Of a DNA stretch of 64,000 nucleotides, positions 38,801 through 51,369 are shown piece by piece. Position 1 is the stretch's first letter, and each line of letters begins with the position of its first letter. Source of the DNA: Sclerurus mexicanus (Eukaryota > Chordata > Aves > Passeriformes > Furnariidae); the NCBI GenBank assembly GCA_013396755.1, contig VWZF01002210.1, positions 1 to 64,000 on the forward strand, in the 5' to 3' direction. A program made the translations under genes and the position numbers. The notes beneath the pieces are model-generated. The model saw only the letters and a program-made list of their open reading frames with translations. It did not search any database and was not told the DNA's origin.

Positions 38801-41800
38801 GTATTCTCTGCATGTTTTCTTTTCACCAGCACTCGTTATTTAAATGGTACAGAATGTGATTTAAACCTCTTTCAGTTGTCCTTCATATATCCAGGGTTTC
38901 CAGCTTTGCTGCTCAGACTATTTTCTGTAATTTCATTTACTTCCTGATGCTAGATGCTGTTCAGATATCTCTTTGGGCAACAGTGCTTCAGAGACAGACC
39001 CTTGTTTAAGGATGCATTTTCAGTCACTTCTGATTAATGAAGCATGTGCTTCATCACAAGATCTTCCTGGGTCTTCCAAAGAATTATGTAAAGCTTCAGT
39101 TCTACAATCACATAGTATTTGTGATTATATCAGCCACTTTACTCATCTGGAGTGTTGTCTACAGAACCTGTGGCCTAGCTAGAAAATCTGTCTTATAGAA
39201 CAAGGATAAAATTCTTAAATGTGCCCAAATAACCTAAAACCCTACCTGCAAAAGAGATAAAAATAATGAGGATTCTACTTTCTTTTGCATTATTCGCTCT
39301 GCTAGATTTAAATCCCAGGATTTTAAATATGCATATTTTCCATATTGTCCCAGCATACCCTGGAGATGCTCTATGTAAGCTATTTTTAATTAGATTGGTG
39401 TTAAAGAGATACTGCCTTTATTCTAGTTGAGCAACTAGATGTGTTGAATACTTTCAATGGCAATCTGTCACTACTCTAAATGTATGTGTGATCATTTATT
39501 AATTTTTTCCAAGTTATAAAAAACCAGCCAAAACCAGCTTCAATTAATAGAGGTGTGAAACTGATGTGATTCTGATCTCACAGGTAATAGATAGAAATAA
39601 ACTACTGAATAAACACCTGAAAAGTGAATAAACTTCCGCAATCAAATAATTTTCCTTTCATTCCTTCATATGTGGACAGGGTATTTTTCTGTACACATTT
39701 TCTTTAGCTAATTTTTTCCAGAGCTTTTGTTATGACTAGGAAGGAATAACATAATGGGGAAAGAAGTCCTGCACATGTGTAGTTTTTCTTGCCATGAACA
39801 AGAGTGAACAGTTAAAGATATGTAAGGGGAACACATCCATTTCTGTTCATCTTCTCAGTATATGGAGAAGGTTCTCATGCAATCCAATTTTAGCTTTGAC
39901 TCCACAACTACCTAGTGTATTTCAGTGTTTTGTTAACCTTTTACATAAGTTATTTGTCCAGCCCAAATAGGTTAGGCTATATCATATTTTCTGTGTCCAA
40001 CAATAGTTGAAGCTGACCATCTGTGAACTCCTGTGATTAATCACATGTGCATTTCCCAGTGCTATAGAGTGGTTTTGAAGAAAAGAACATTAGAATGTTG
40101 AACCATATTGTGGAAGAGGCTTGTAGAGAAGAAACTTTCTGTAAGAATTTGTCATGTGCTGTTTTATAAATACATCACTTGCTGCAATGATTAGAAATGC
40201 AGTGGAAATGTGGTAGTACATTTGCTATCATACGTATGCATTTGTTATCTAAAGCCACTGTTACCACAGCTAGCTTCATCCTGCTCTGTGACCAGCTTCT
40301 GTTGGTGCTTTTCTATCAATAGACTACCATATTAAAGAAACGTCTCACGTTAAAGGCAAATACCAGGTCTTTCCAATGGGAAAATTCATACAAATCCATT
40401 GTCCCTTGGGTTAAGGAATAGTTTATTTTATAACTTTGAAGCTGAGTAAAGTTTTGTTCAGTCCACTGATTTTTATTTTTTTTTCATAGTTAAAAAAGTC
40501 TTATCACCTGTAACCTATGGAGTCCACTGTTTCCTTTTTAAAAACTGGGCATAAAATTGGTTAGGACAAGAATAAGCTCATTCTACTTTGCAAATTCTCA
40601 AGTACACATAGGATGCTAAGATTAAGAACGTAATTGTCAAGCTTTTTCTTAAAGGAAAAATGTTTTTATTTAGCTTTCTGGCTTGATTGCTAGGTGTTCA
40701 CCTAATAAAGACCTAGATCTAGATTGAATCTAGATTGAATTTTAATGGAGCTTATCCCTAATTTTAATCACAGTTTGTAGTTTATATACATCTGAAAAAT
40801 ACCCTATTTAAAAGTCTGATCTTCCTAGTAACTCTAAGAATTTCTTTGCTTTTAGACCTTAGAGTGTAACTCTCAGATTCCATCTTCGGACCTCATTTCG
40901 TTGTGCTGCTTCTATTGTATAAGGTACAAAAGTCTCAATGCATTACTGTTCTGTGTTGAATAAATATTCTCCCTATTATAAAATTGAATCTGTTCTCTGG
41001 AGTGTAAATACTGTACTCTTAGGACAGAAGGATTGGCACAGTTGGTGAGTTGGTTGATAGAAAAATTGGGGCCATTGTCTCGTGGGGACCTTGAAAGACG
41101 AAGCAGGTAAAGAGTCTGGAGCTTACTCGCACTTTTCTCCAGGATTAGCACAATATAAGCCTTATGGAATCTAGACCTTATTCAAAATCAGATTGCAGGT
41201 AAAAAAGAAAATAGCAACCATCGTGGAATAAATTAATAGAGAACAATTATAGGGATGAATTAAAACTTTGTGGTTTCATTCAACAATGACCTAGTCTTCT
41301 GAATGTATTTTTATATCTTTAAGATGTTTCAAGTAAAGAATGAAAAATATGTGCTCACATATGCATATGTATTTAAAGCTGGTAATTTTGTATTAGTTTA
41401 TACTTCAAAAATCATTATAAATAATAATATTTATATATTATGTTTTCCACAGTTTCAGTAAGTACTGTTCAGTGCAAGTTTAAGTGTACCTGATAAGAAG
41501 AAACCTGTAAGCTAAAGTGAAATTATCTTTGCCCAGTATATTTTTTTTTACAAAAGGTAAACAAACACATGAATATTGAAAACACATCCAAAAAGTTAAT
41601 GAAAAATTGATAGGTGGAACTACCAGAAGCAAAAAAAGTATCCTAGGTGTATTATTAATAAGTTATCCCACTATATCACTCATAGATTTCAGTGAAAAAA
41701 AATATCATAGAGGAGAATGTAAAGAGGCAAAAGAACAGCTGACAGTCTAAAGAATAAAAACAGATGGGGACTAGAAAAATTAAAAATCATATAAGGAAAA

Positions 41801-41939
41801 TAATTTGGACCAAAAAACCTCCTGGCTATTTAAACTGTATGTCTACATACTTTATTTCCTGACTGTAATTAGGTCCCAGATATGTGGGGTTTTTGTTGTG
41901 TTTTTACATTTATTTTATTTACATAAAGAATGACTAAGT
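35861..41939. other. Non-genic stretch
   Basis: No gene, RNA or diagnostic transposon. A small duplication of TCTAGATTGAA occurs twice in tandem at about 40719-40741. Composition is AT-rich, increasingly so after 41200. Confidence 0.6.
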
Positions 41940-42300
41940 CTTGCCACCTGCTTTGTTTGAGAGCAATTTGAACATGTGGTTCAGCACACAGATGGTTTTT
42001 TCCATATGCATGGTATCCCTTTCTCAGAGGAAAGCTTGGCTTTGTCTTGCTGGATTGCTAGTGTTTTGGCCAATCCTGGCTTTGAACCATGATCTCTTTT
42101 GAACCAAGAGATCATATGTATCTCTTTTTGGAGCTGTGTAATGTTATGATGAAAGAGAGACGAATTGTTTCTTAGCACTGACTTAATGCGCTGTGCTTGA
42201 TTAATGGCATGATTGCTTAATGGCGATGTCCGTAATGAAGCTAGTCTGTGATGACTTCAGCTTGATGATGATGATGTTCACTTGAGATGGAACCAGCCTT
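41940..42300. promoter_or_regulatory. Candidate conserved non-coding element with inverted repeat
   Basis: Complex sequence retaining CpGs (AATGCGC, ATGGCGATGTCCG, GACGAAT) and homeodomain-type cores (TGATTAATGG near 42199-42208, repeated TTAATGG). It carries a perfect 10-bp inverted repeat, ATGATCTCTT (42089-42098) and AAGAGATCAT (42106-42115), flanked by a repeated TTTGAACCA. Open frames are not recognisable. Enhancer-like by appearance only. Confidence 0.38.
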
Positions 42301-42985
42301 TGGCTAAAAAGGAATGCCAGCCAGATATTTTGGGGGTTTTAAATATCCTCAAAAATCTTTTAAGCTATCTTCAACATCCTTCTGCAGTGAAGTACTTTCT
42401 GCCTAACCTCTTTTTTATGTCTGACTATACAATATAAAAAAAACCCAAACTAAAACTAAACCTCCAAGACCACCCCTGCTGCTGAGTTAATTCTCCAGAT
42501 TGGATAGTCAGAAACTGGTAATCTGCACTAAATTTGGAAACAAGGTATTTTGAGTGTATCAAAAGATGTTTTTTCAATAACCAATGGAAATCAAAAGCTG
42601 GAATATCCTGCCATTTACCAGTAAGAGACTGGGGATATAGAGTTTTTGAGAAAACTTTCAAATAGGGGCTGGAGGTTAGTATAAGAAAACAAGAAATAAG
42701 AATCATCCCATGTTTTCTCTCTGGTTTGCTTTCTTGCTTTCTTACTTCCTTGCTTGCTTTCCCAAATTCTATTCTGATTACATATTTGCTTAACTCTGCT
42801 TTGGGAAAAGCTAGCTGTGTATTTTTCCACTGTATGGAATAGTAGGTTGGTATGAAACAAAAGATATGTATTGCAGATGAAGACTGTAGAACTGGTGCAG
42901 CATAATAACAGGTGCATCAGCTTCAGCTGAAGACAGTATGAATCTCTGTGCCTTATGCCCTGTTCATGAAAAGGATATATTTTTT
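42301..42985. other. Non-genic spacer with chance frames
   Basis: Contains two overlapping minus-strand frames of 93 and 124 codons (42425-42706, 42615-42989), without domains. A CTTGCTTTCTTAC-type pyrimidine patch near 42730-42760 biases composition. Confidence 0.5.
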
Positions 42986-43016
42986 TCATGTGTCTCTCTC
43001 CCTTGCAGGTAAAGGT
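42986..43016 (+). promoter_or_regulatory. Recursive-splice-like site
   Basis: TGTCTCTCTCCCTTGCAG ends at 43008 and is followed directly by GTAAAGG. It gives a strong pyrimidine tract and acceptor abutting a moderate donor. It is the second such plus-strand site in the window, about 30.5 kb after the one at 12501. Function depends on a plus-strand transcript crossing it. Confidence 0.33.
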
Positions 43017-43489
43017 ATACCATTTGCAATAGCAAGGAAGCCAAAAATAGACCTATGTTTTTGGTTCTTGTTTTCTATTGGTTCTTGTATGACATTTGCA
43101 AGCTCAGCAAGTCTTATGTTTTCAAAAGACTGTTTCTGTACACTGTATTAAAAGTAGTGATGACTTTAGTCTGATTTGTAGTGAGTGATCATGAGACTGA
43201 AGGGAGAAGGGTTTTTTCCCTTTAAAAAAACACCATGTGATACATGAATTTGAGTCAATCAAAAAAACCTATTAAACAAAGTTGCTGACACAGGTGGTAA
43301 CTGGTTTCTGCCAAACAACCACAGAGAAAGCAACTTCTGTCTCATCACATGACACAAAATAGGCTGCCCTGTGTGTTTCCTTTGTGAAGGACTTAGGTGA
43401 ATATCTTTGTAATACTTTTGAAGAAGGGGTTACGTCTCCTCACTTGAATTGGTGGTTGTCATAAGATTTTCCAAAAAGTACTACATAAA

Positions 43490-43870
43490 TCTTAGTTTTT
43501 GATGATTTCTAAGATTGAATTCAGTTGAGCTGAAGCCTTTATTGCATTGAATCACAATGAGAGTCAAGGACCAATGGACATGAATAAGAATTAAAGAGAT
43601 GCAAGAAAATAGCCCTAATAAAAAAGCGCAGCGCTTGGATGCCACAGTTAGATTGAGTCCTGAATTGTCTTTGATGGGTTTCTCAATCTTGTCAGTAATG
43701 ACGGTCTCCCATGGTGCCAGCAAACTGCGAGCAATTTTCTGCAGTAGCTGCTGTGACCAGATTGTATTAAGATGAAATGTTGTCATGAGACATATACAAA
43801 AGCTTCTCCTTTCTTGTGTCTGATACAAGGAAGAAAACCATCTTTCTCTGCTTGGTGAATCGAGGCCAGA
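43490..43870. promoter_or_regulatory. Candidate conserved non-coding element with inverted SOX-like cores
   Basis: Complex, CpG-retaining sequence (AAGCGCAGCGCTTGG, ATGACGG, CTGCGAG). CATTG at 43545-43549 faces CAATG at 43555-43559, an inverted pair of SOX-type cores. AAGCGCAGCGCTT around 43625-43637 is itself close to palindromic. The 115-codon minus frame (43481-43828) is unrecognised. Enhancer-like by appearance only. Confidence 0.38.
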
Positions 43871-44139
43871 ACAAAATATGTTTGTGTTTCAGCCATGTGC
43901 CACTCATTGTATCTATATTAGAGACAAATTTTGTAACTGGAATAAAATGAGATTTTGCAAACAATTTTCAATATATTAAGTATAATTTTTGTGGATGTGT
44001 TATCAACAAGAATGTTTTTTAGAGTAACCTAGCCTAGTATGAATGTTTGTAGATAGCACTGCATTATGGCTAATGTGTGTTTTCTGTACATAATTTAAAT
44101 TTGTATTTTTTAGAACCAAGCCAGAGTAACAGTGGTTGA
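43871..44139. other. Short non-genic spacer
   Basis: AT-rich, featureless. Confidence 0.55.
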
Positions 44140-44200
44140 ATAGAATAGAATATTTCAGTTGGAAGGGAACTCAAATAGTCATCTGGTTCAACTGCCTGAC
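44140..44200 (-). mobile_element. CR1-like 3'-end fragment, minus orientation
   Basis: AATAGAATAGAATATTTCAG, TTGGAAGGGAACTCAAATAG and TCATCTGGTTCAACTGCCTGAC follow the widespread avian phrase GAATATTTCAGTTGGAAGGGACC...TCATCTAGTCCAACTGCCTGACC. The AATAG repeats at its start are the reverse-strand tail. Family assignment (CR1 against another element sharing this end) is slightly uncertain. Confidence 0.75.
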
Positions 44201-44813
44201 AAATTCACTTGCTGTTGAGATGAGAGAACAAAATTGTTGAGGCGTGTTTGTCAAGGAGCACCGACATAGGTGACAGGTACCTATATCAGACATACTCAGT
44301 TCTATTAAATCCATTACAATCTTTCATTTGAGGCCTTTAAGTGATGAAAGTTCATGACTAAATGACTCTCTAATGAAAATTCAGGTATTTTAAATTATGA
44401 TAAATATGAACCTAATTATGCCAAAGTCTGGAAACCACAGGTAGTCATCATATCAAATGAAATTTATGCAGGAATTCTTGGGAAGGATTTTGGTTAAGGT
44501 TTGTGTTCTTGTAGTTACTTTTGCCAGTAGTGAAAGAGGTATACTAACAGGTACTACATGCAAAACAGTTTCTAGTCATAATCAGTAAATCAGAAAATTT
44601 CTATCTTTGCACAATTGCAAGGAATAGTACTTTCAGTTTTAGGTGGATAAAGTGTATAAGCAGTCATGTGCAGCCAAGAAAAAGTAAAGCAAAAGGTCTA
44701 AATCCTTTAGACACACCATTAGCTGAAAATCACTCATTTTGTTTTCTTTTTAGAAGGTGTTTATTCATCATTATTGTGTAAACAACAGCAGCCTATAATC
44801 CATCATGTAAACC
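44201..44813. other. Non-genic spacer between CR1 pieces
   Basis: The first 100 bases may be further, unrecognisably diverged CR1. The rest is featureless AT-rich sequence. Confidence 0.5.
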
Positions 44814-45600
44814 CCTCTGGTGCCTGTGAACTGGAAGGTGGCAAAAGTTACACCAGTTTTCACAAAGACTTTCTGGTTAATATAGGCCTGTAACCTATAG
44901 TCTGTTAGTCTGTAACAAACAAATATAATTTTCAGGGAAATTAATAAAATCCGTCATAAAAATAGAATTAATGAACACATGAATAAATGTGATGAACATT
45001 CATGGTGATTTTTTTTTTTTAATGGGATGCTTGACTCACAAAGCCACTGAATTCTTTAAAGTTGTCAGCAAATACAGGGGTAAAGGTGACTGTTACAATT
45101 TCCAGATGGCTTTCAAAAAGATTACTTTCCCTAAAGTTTTAAGGAAATTAAGTGACTAAAAGGTTGTTGCCTATACAGTTCGTTTCACAGAGAGGTAGTG
45201 GATAAAAGATAGAAACACAGAAAATAGAAATAATGGGAATGAATATAGATAAGACCATAAGACTGAGTCTGCTGATGATATTAAAATTAACACAGCAGAG
45301 TAGTGACAAGGTTAATCAGCAACAGATTACAAGATGAACTTACAAGAATCAGTGACTGAGCGGTGAAATGGCAGGTGAAAGGCAATGTAAATGGATATAA
45401 AATGATGCACACAGAAAAAAGTCTGAACTTCACAGAGAAAATGAAGGCATTGAGATTTCTTGTTAATACTCAGGAGGGCCAAGAGTGGTCTGGACAGGCT
45501 GAGAAATACCTTCCTCTCTAAGTAAGAAGGATCTTGAACTGAAGCTGGCAGAAGGCAGGTTTGGAACAGCAAAAGGAGGCAGATTTTCACCAGTCATGGT
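44814..45600 (+). mobile_element. Old CR1 fragment covering much of the reverse transcriptase
   Basis: Plus-strand translation in shifting frames gives CR1 pol landmarks in the right order: NWKVAKVTPVF (about 44830-44862), the start of the reverse-transcriptase domain; SADDIKI (about 45270-45290), the A-D-D catalytic block with its third residue retained; VKWQVKGNVNGYKMMH (about 45363-45410), the block after it. It ends near 45590 with GCAGGTTTGGAACAGCAAAAGG and TTTTCACC, matching the CR1 C-terminal G-R-F-x-x-N-K-R-K-x-x-F-F-T region. Stops and frameshifts are numerous, and a T run interrupts it at 45008-45020. Non-functional. Confidence 0.85.
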
Positions 45601-46559
45601 CTTTCTTGAGGCAGAACAACATTTTACTCTGGCCCAAATTCTTATTGGGTTAAGGCTAAGGAGCTGAAATTACCCTAAAAACAATTTCAAGGACAGGCTT
45701 TTCTCTGATGGTCCCAAAACCTGGCCTATATTGGTTCTAGTAGATGAAAACAAATAATAACCTTCTTTGGTTGGAACAGAGAGTTGCTGAACTGTGCTGC
45801 TGTCAGCACCTTTCACAAGCAGCCATATAGTAATATTGACAAGTCTGTGATGTGTTGCTTCACTGGTATTGTTTTCAGTTTTGTGGCGATACAAAGGACA
45901 AATCCCACAGGTACTGTGCTGTCCTCTACGAGAAAGAAGCCTGAAACCTCTGAGGTTGAATCACTCACAGATGATGGGGACAACTGAACAAACTGGATGC
46001 TTCTGAAGTGATGAAAGGAAGAAATTGCATTTCTGAACTCCTGGACCCAAAAGCTGAGACAGGATAAAGTGAAATGGAGGAGTTTGAAATATGAGAAATA
46101 TACCAGCCAAAGTGATTGAGGTTGATGGATACATGTGAGCAAAGTGCAATAATAGCTCCCTCCTAGAGAATCCCTGAAGTTGCCTGACTTATCAGGAGTA
46201 ACACAGTCTCCGTTTCTGATTCATAGGCTCCACTGAGGTAACTTTTCAGATGTCTGCCAAAACGAGTACTTCCAAACACAGTTTATGTGTATTTGAGTAA
46301 GTACATTGGAGAAAAATTCTTCCAAAGCATTTTTGTGGTGTTTTCCTTCTGATCATACAAGATGTGACAGCTTTACCAGTGTAAACCCAGAAGAGTTAAA
46401 AAACAGTGCCTTTTCTTCATTTTATCATGCTATTTCCTGTTAATTCAATGGAAGTAAGTAACTGATCTTTTCATATCAATATCACAGCCCATGTCTACTC
46501 TCTGGCAGGTCTTAAAACAATAGCAAGTGCTTGTTGTGTGATGTTGGTTATTATCATCT
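45601..46559. other. Non-genic stretch
   Basis: Follows the CR1 remnant. Opposing chance frames up to 109 codons (45813-46142 minus) have no domains. No 3' CR1 tail is visible, so the element is truncated or its end has decayed. Confidence 0.55.
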
Positions 46560-46790
46560 TCTAAGATTGTTTTGAGCCCTTCAGTAATTTAAGTTGCAGC
46601 TCAGACAGGCAGTAAATATATACTCCAGTAATCAATTTGAGATAAGCATTTGGAGAGAGCCGTACATATTTAAGCGCTGTTAATATATCCTTTATCCTGC
46701 AGGTGTACAGCACGTGAAAAAAGTAGAATATAGCAGGTGGAAATGCTAAAGACCTCTGGAAGTTAATGAAACTCATGGATGTTCATTCTG
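46560..46790. promoter_or_regulatory. Candidate conserved non-coding element
   Basis: Contains AGCCGTACATATTTAAGCGC, TTAATATAT, an E-box CACGTG at about 46712-46717 and a CCAGTAATCAATTTGAG homeodomain-rich patch. Complex and CpG-retaining in an AT-rich setting. Motif content only. Confidence 0.32.
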
Positions 46791-49700
46791 AAAAAACATG
46801 TGGCTAACTACTGTTAAATATGATTTCTTTATGTGTTTCCTTTATGGATTATTTGCTTAATTAGAAGGCTTAGACTGGTTACAGTTCATTCTGCCATTTT
46901 TCATGGATGTCATGGTTAGTCTTTGTATCTCTGGTTGAAAACACTCATTTACTTCCCTTACTCCATCTCTGGTTTAGCTTCTGATGTTTCTTGAGGCCCA
47001 CTCAAATTCTTTATCCCAATCCTTTGGCATCTCTCTTGAGTAGGTAGTCTGCCTTTTGAAGTGGAAAAATCCCATTCCATACCAATTCCTTGAATCTTCT
47101 TCCTGAAACCTGCCCATATTTTCCATACAATTTTTTTATTAATGGCATTTTCTCTTTATTAACCATTTAAATTGGAAGCTCCTTTTTAAAAAAACAAACA
47201 ACTTCTACTATGTATTTATTTCATTCTTCTTCCAACTAAAATTCAGTTTTCCTATTGCCTGAAGCCTCCTGATATTTTTACTCAAAATCATTTTTCATAC
47301 CATCCCCTATACTTTCCATTGCAAAATATCCCTCCCTATATGCCTTCTAAGAGCTTTCCTTTATTTTCTCTGTGCAAGCTCCAACATCTTTCCATATCTC
47401 ATGGCTATCCAATATATATACGGCTCTTTTTGCCTCTCATATGTATATTGCTGTATTTGAACTCTCATAATCTCTCCTGTTCTAAAAATTACTTGCTTGC
47501 TTCACTTCTCTGTATTACATCTGTAACCCTCTGCCTCATCTCACTGGGTTTATTTTTTTCAAATCATTGTATTCTTCTCCACAGTTGAGAAGGCACTTAT
47601 ATTTTCTCCTCTTTTGAAAGACCTACTCTCTTTTAAGAATCACTCTGCTAGCTCTTTTTTTACATCTCACTCTCTTTTTGGGTTTCCTTCTCAGTCATAC
47701 ATAATATAAGCTATGGAAAATGACTTCTTTAGCAACAGTTCTATAAAGGTGCGACCTATATTTCTCATTCTCCTTTGTGTATTGCTGGCATAAAAGGACA
47801 TTTCTGCTCTCTTTAGAAAGTGTAGCTGCTTGTTGAGGGCCTCAGGATGAGTAGAATTGCACTTTTGAAAAGTTGGAGCTGCATGTGCTGCAGTGAGTGT
47901 CCAGCCACAAGAACAGCTTGTGGCCCAGATTAATATGAACCATTTCTTACTGTGAGATGAGTTCTTTGAACATTGTCTAACCTCACTTATAACTTGAAGC
48001 AAAATAATCTATGAGAGCAATAACAAATAAAGCCTTTGCAAAACAAAACAAAAAAAAAAAGGCCATAGAAATGCTCTGATATTGCTTCCAACAACGCACA
48101 ACCTGAATGCTGAATCTGTAGAAAAGGTAGACATAAAAATGATTGGCCAAGAGATTAAACTTCTCCACCGGGTGCTCAAAAGATATTAGCTGCCTAACAT
48201 CTAAAATATCAGCTGTCAAAGCCCTTAAAATCCTGGTTCTTGAGGAGTATGATCTCTGAGCTGCCATAGGAGGAAAGGTTATCACATGCGGGACTCTGAG
48301 ATGAATGTGTATTGTACTGGTTTCTTTCAATTCCTCCAACTTTCACCAAGCTTTCTGTGTGCAAAGAAGAAACAGATTAAAGTGGAAGACAGACTTTAAA
48401 GCTATCTCAGAATTTAGTTCAACTTATAACTAGTTACAGTCAATTCCCCACCAACCCATCTTTTAGTTTTTTTCATTAAAATGCAGGTTTTGCAGCTGTT
48501 ATAAGACTGCAAAAACAGCAGCCTCATTTGCTTCACTTAATGGCTTTTCAATACTTGCATCTTTTTTTTTTTCCTGAAAATATATCTAAATGCCTAATTA
48601 GAAAAGATTATTTCTTCCAATGCTCATGGTTCAAACTGAAAGCAACTCTTCTAGTGGGTAAATCTTTCAAAGTCTTTAAACTTCCATGTATTTGTAGTTA
48701 GGCAAATCTGAAGGCAGTAACGGAGGGACAAGTATAGAGAGGGAAAAAATACCTATCACAGCCCAAATCTGGCAAGTATCTTCTATATTACATTGTCTGT
48801 ATGACAGGAGTAGGTATCTAAATATTCTGTTTCTGAAGGGGAATTTCCTTGGCTTTCATGGTCACGATAGCCCATAGTTCACACAATCTGCAGTCAGATG
48901 GGAGGTGGTATTGATTTCACTTGCATATATAGGATGGTGCTGGAAAGTTACTGTTATATTTCCAGGGAATCTGTAAGGCAAATGCTGAATACCTTACTGT
49001 AACTATAGAAATACCTAAATATGGTTTTCCCTTAATCTTTTAAAATCTTTCATATCAGTCTCTGTCTTCCAATCTCAGAAATAAAATTTGAAGAGATAGC
49101 CTGTAAAACATCACCAATTTTCAAAGAAATTTTTCTTAAGATTCTTACCTGAACTTGGTCCATTTTCTAAACAGAGTCAGACAAACATCAATGTTCCTCC
49201 AGAGCAGCTAATACTGAATTGCCTCATGATGGAAAGGGTGGATCCTGCAAACACACAGTGACCCTCTACCAAGCTCCCCTTGCTACTGGTTCCAGATTGG
49301 GGTGTCGTTCACTGGGCACAAACATGAGAACTGAAGTGCCAAACAGCTGAGCTTAGTGTGGTACCTGTGCATATCCGCAGTTTAAACAGTGTGCCAGTTT
49401 CTCATCAGAACTGTCTGGCTCCAGTTATTTCCTTCTTTTTTCAGGGGCAATCTGACCCAGGGGGTTTCCAGCTGAGGAGTCCTTTCTGCATTCTCCCTTT
49501 TCATACAGGGGTTCAGAAAATATGTGGAGTGGGAAGGGTGCACTGCACTATTTTTGGGATGACTCCTACCTGCAGAATTGCTGTGTGAGGCAGTAGTGCC
49601 TTTCAGGCATGGAATTGGATAGAGGCACTGGATAAGGAAAAATCAAAAAGCTACTTAGATCATCTTGCAATAATTTTGCTGATGTATGATATATATGGAT

Positions 49701-51369
49701 CTGTTATGAATATTTTACACAGAAATATCAAAGCCAAGTTATTTTTAAAAGTTGTTCCTGTAATTTCTTAAGTTTCTGAAAATAATTTGTGACTACTGTA
49801 TGCCAAATATGTGTGAAATGCTCTCATGTCAGTTTTGCAGTCATTATTCCTGCTTCATACTTCTTTCTGATGCCCAAGGACTTCACTAGTACTTCTTGTC
49901 ATGGCATCATCCTGAGAGTTTATGTTCTCTCTGAATCTTTTTCAGCTTTATTGTTTTTCAGAGTTCAAACCTCCTATTCTGTAAGTGATGCCTACATTTT
50001 CCATTCCTTGATGTGCTTACCTGCCCAGTAACTGGTTTCTATGCACTACTTCCCTTTCCATATCTGAGTTTACAGGCATTCTTTGTGTAATTGGAAAAAT
50101 GAGCAATGTTGTTTCTTGGTTGTTTTTTTTTTTTTATTTTCTTCCAGATTCTTTAAATAAATGTTTAATGGGATTTTCTCTAATATTCAACATTACAAAA
50201 TTGCACTTTCAGTGTTTTGAGAATTATTAGATATTATTAGATAATTTTAGATCACTTAGTATGCCAAATGTATGCTTTACTTCTATTGTCTGGTGGTCTG
50301 CTATTTTCTACTTAGTAATGTGATTCTCGCTAAACCCATACAAAACTCTAAGAATATCCCAGGTTTGTAGTTAGCGATTTATAACCTCCTAAAATAGTAA
50401 AACTGAGTATGGCTGCCAAGACTTTCATTATGTAACTGCAAATGTAGTGTTTAAATGTGTTCCCATCCTCTCAAAATCAAATCTTTGTGAATCTTTTCTT
50501 TCATCATTCACAATATTCGTACATCTTTGTTTGCCTTTGTTGCGTACTGAAACATTAGAATGCTTTCAGATTTCTTAAGTATCCTGAGTATTAAGGGTTT
50601 TATATAAAAACTGATAAAATGTGGTTGAAAAATTATAAAAAGATAAGCTGATTGAGTAATTCTTATCCCTAGTCCATGTAAGGTATTTATCCTCTTAGGT
50701 TACCCACACAGTGAAAAAAATCTTTTCTCATATGAGTACCTCAATCTGCTTTTTGTAAATAGAAGCATTATTTGAATATTTGAGCCTCCTTGTCATGGTA
50801 TGAAGCTTTATCATTTAAATTTGTAATTGAAGTTTTTATTATTGCTAAGTATTTTCATGCTACTATATTTTACAGCCTTTTTCATAATACCATCTGTGAT
50901 TTTATTCTGGTTGATCTTCAATCCCATCTCCATGTTTCTGGTAACATCCATCCTACTAAATCATTTTTCCCCTTAATTTACTGTTCTCCAATTTGGCATG
51001 CAGCCCTTGAGGAAGTGGTGATAGAAAAGGAGAAATGTCATCTGGTTGAATCCTATTGTTTGTTCCAGTTTGGTCCCTGTATACTTGTGCTGGAATAAAG
51101 AACATTGCTTTGGTAAACCTAAAAATAAACAGTGACATTTAATTTCCTTTTTGTTTGCATAGAACTTTCAAATTAATATTAAATTAGATCCTAAAAATCA
51201 TGAGAGAAGCAGCTTCAAAAAGGAAATACTAAAGTCAAGGATTTTTTTTTCAGTATCAACAATTGATATAAATAAATTTTAGCAAAGCAGTCATATTTAT
51301 CGGTTTAGCCAAAGAACTCACACAGTGCTCCTGCAGATAATTAAGGACATAGAAATTGTGTCTTTTGAA
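46791..51369. other. Non-genic stretch with a pyrimidine-skewed block
   Basis: About 46930-47700 is strongly C+T-rich on the plus strand without being a simple repeat. The section at 48080-48330 is more complex and retains CpGs (CCACCGGGTGC, ATGCGGGAC) and may be another conserved block. The 118-codon minus frame there is unrecognised. No transposon is identified. Confidence 0.5.

Noticed and set aside
42615..42989. 124-codon minus-strand open frame
   Set aside because: Low-complexity patches, overlaps other unrecognised frames, nothing resembling a known family.
47983..48339. 118-codon minus-strand open frame
   Set aside because: No domain; lies in a block that is better explained as possible non-coding conservation or chance.
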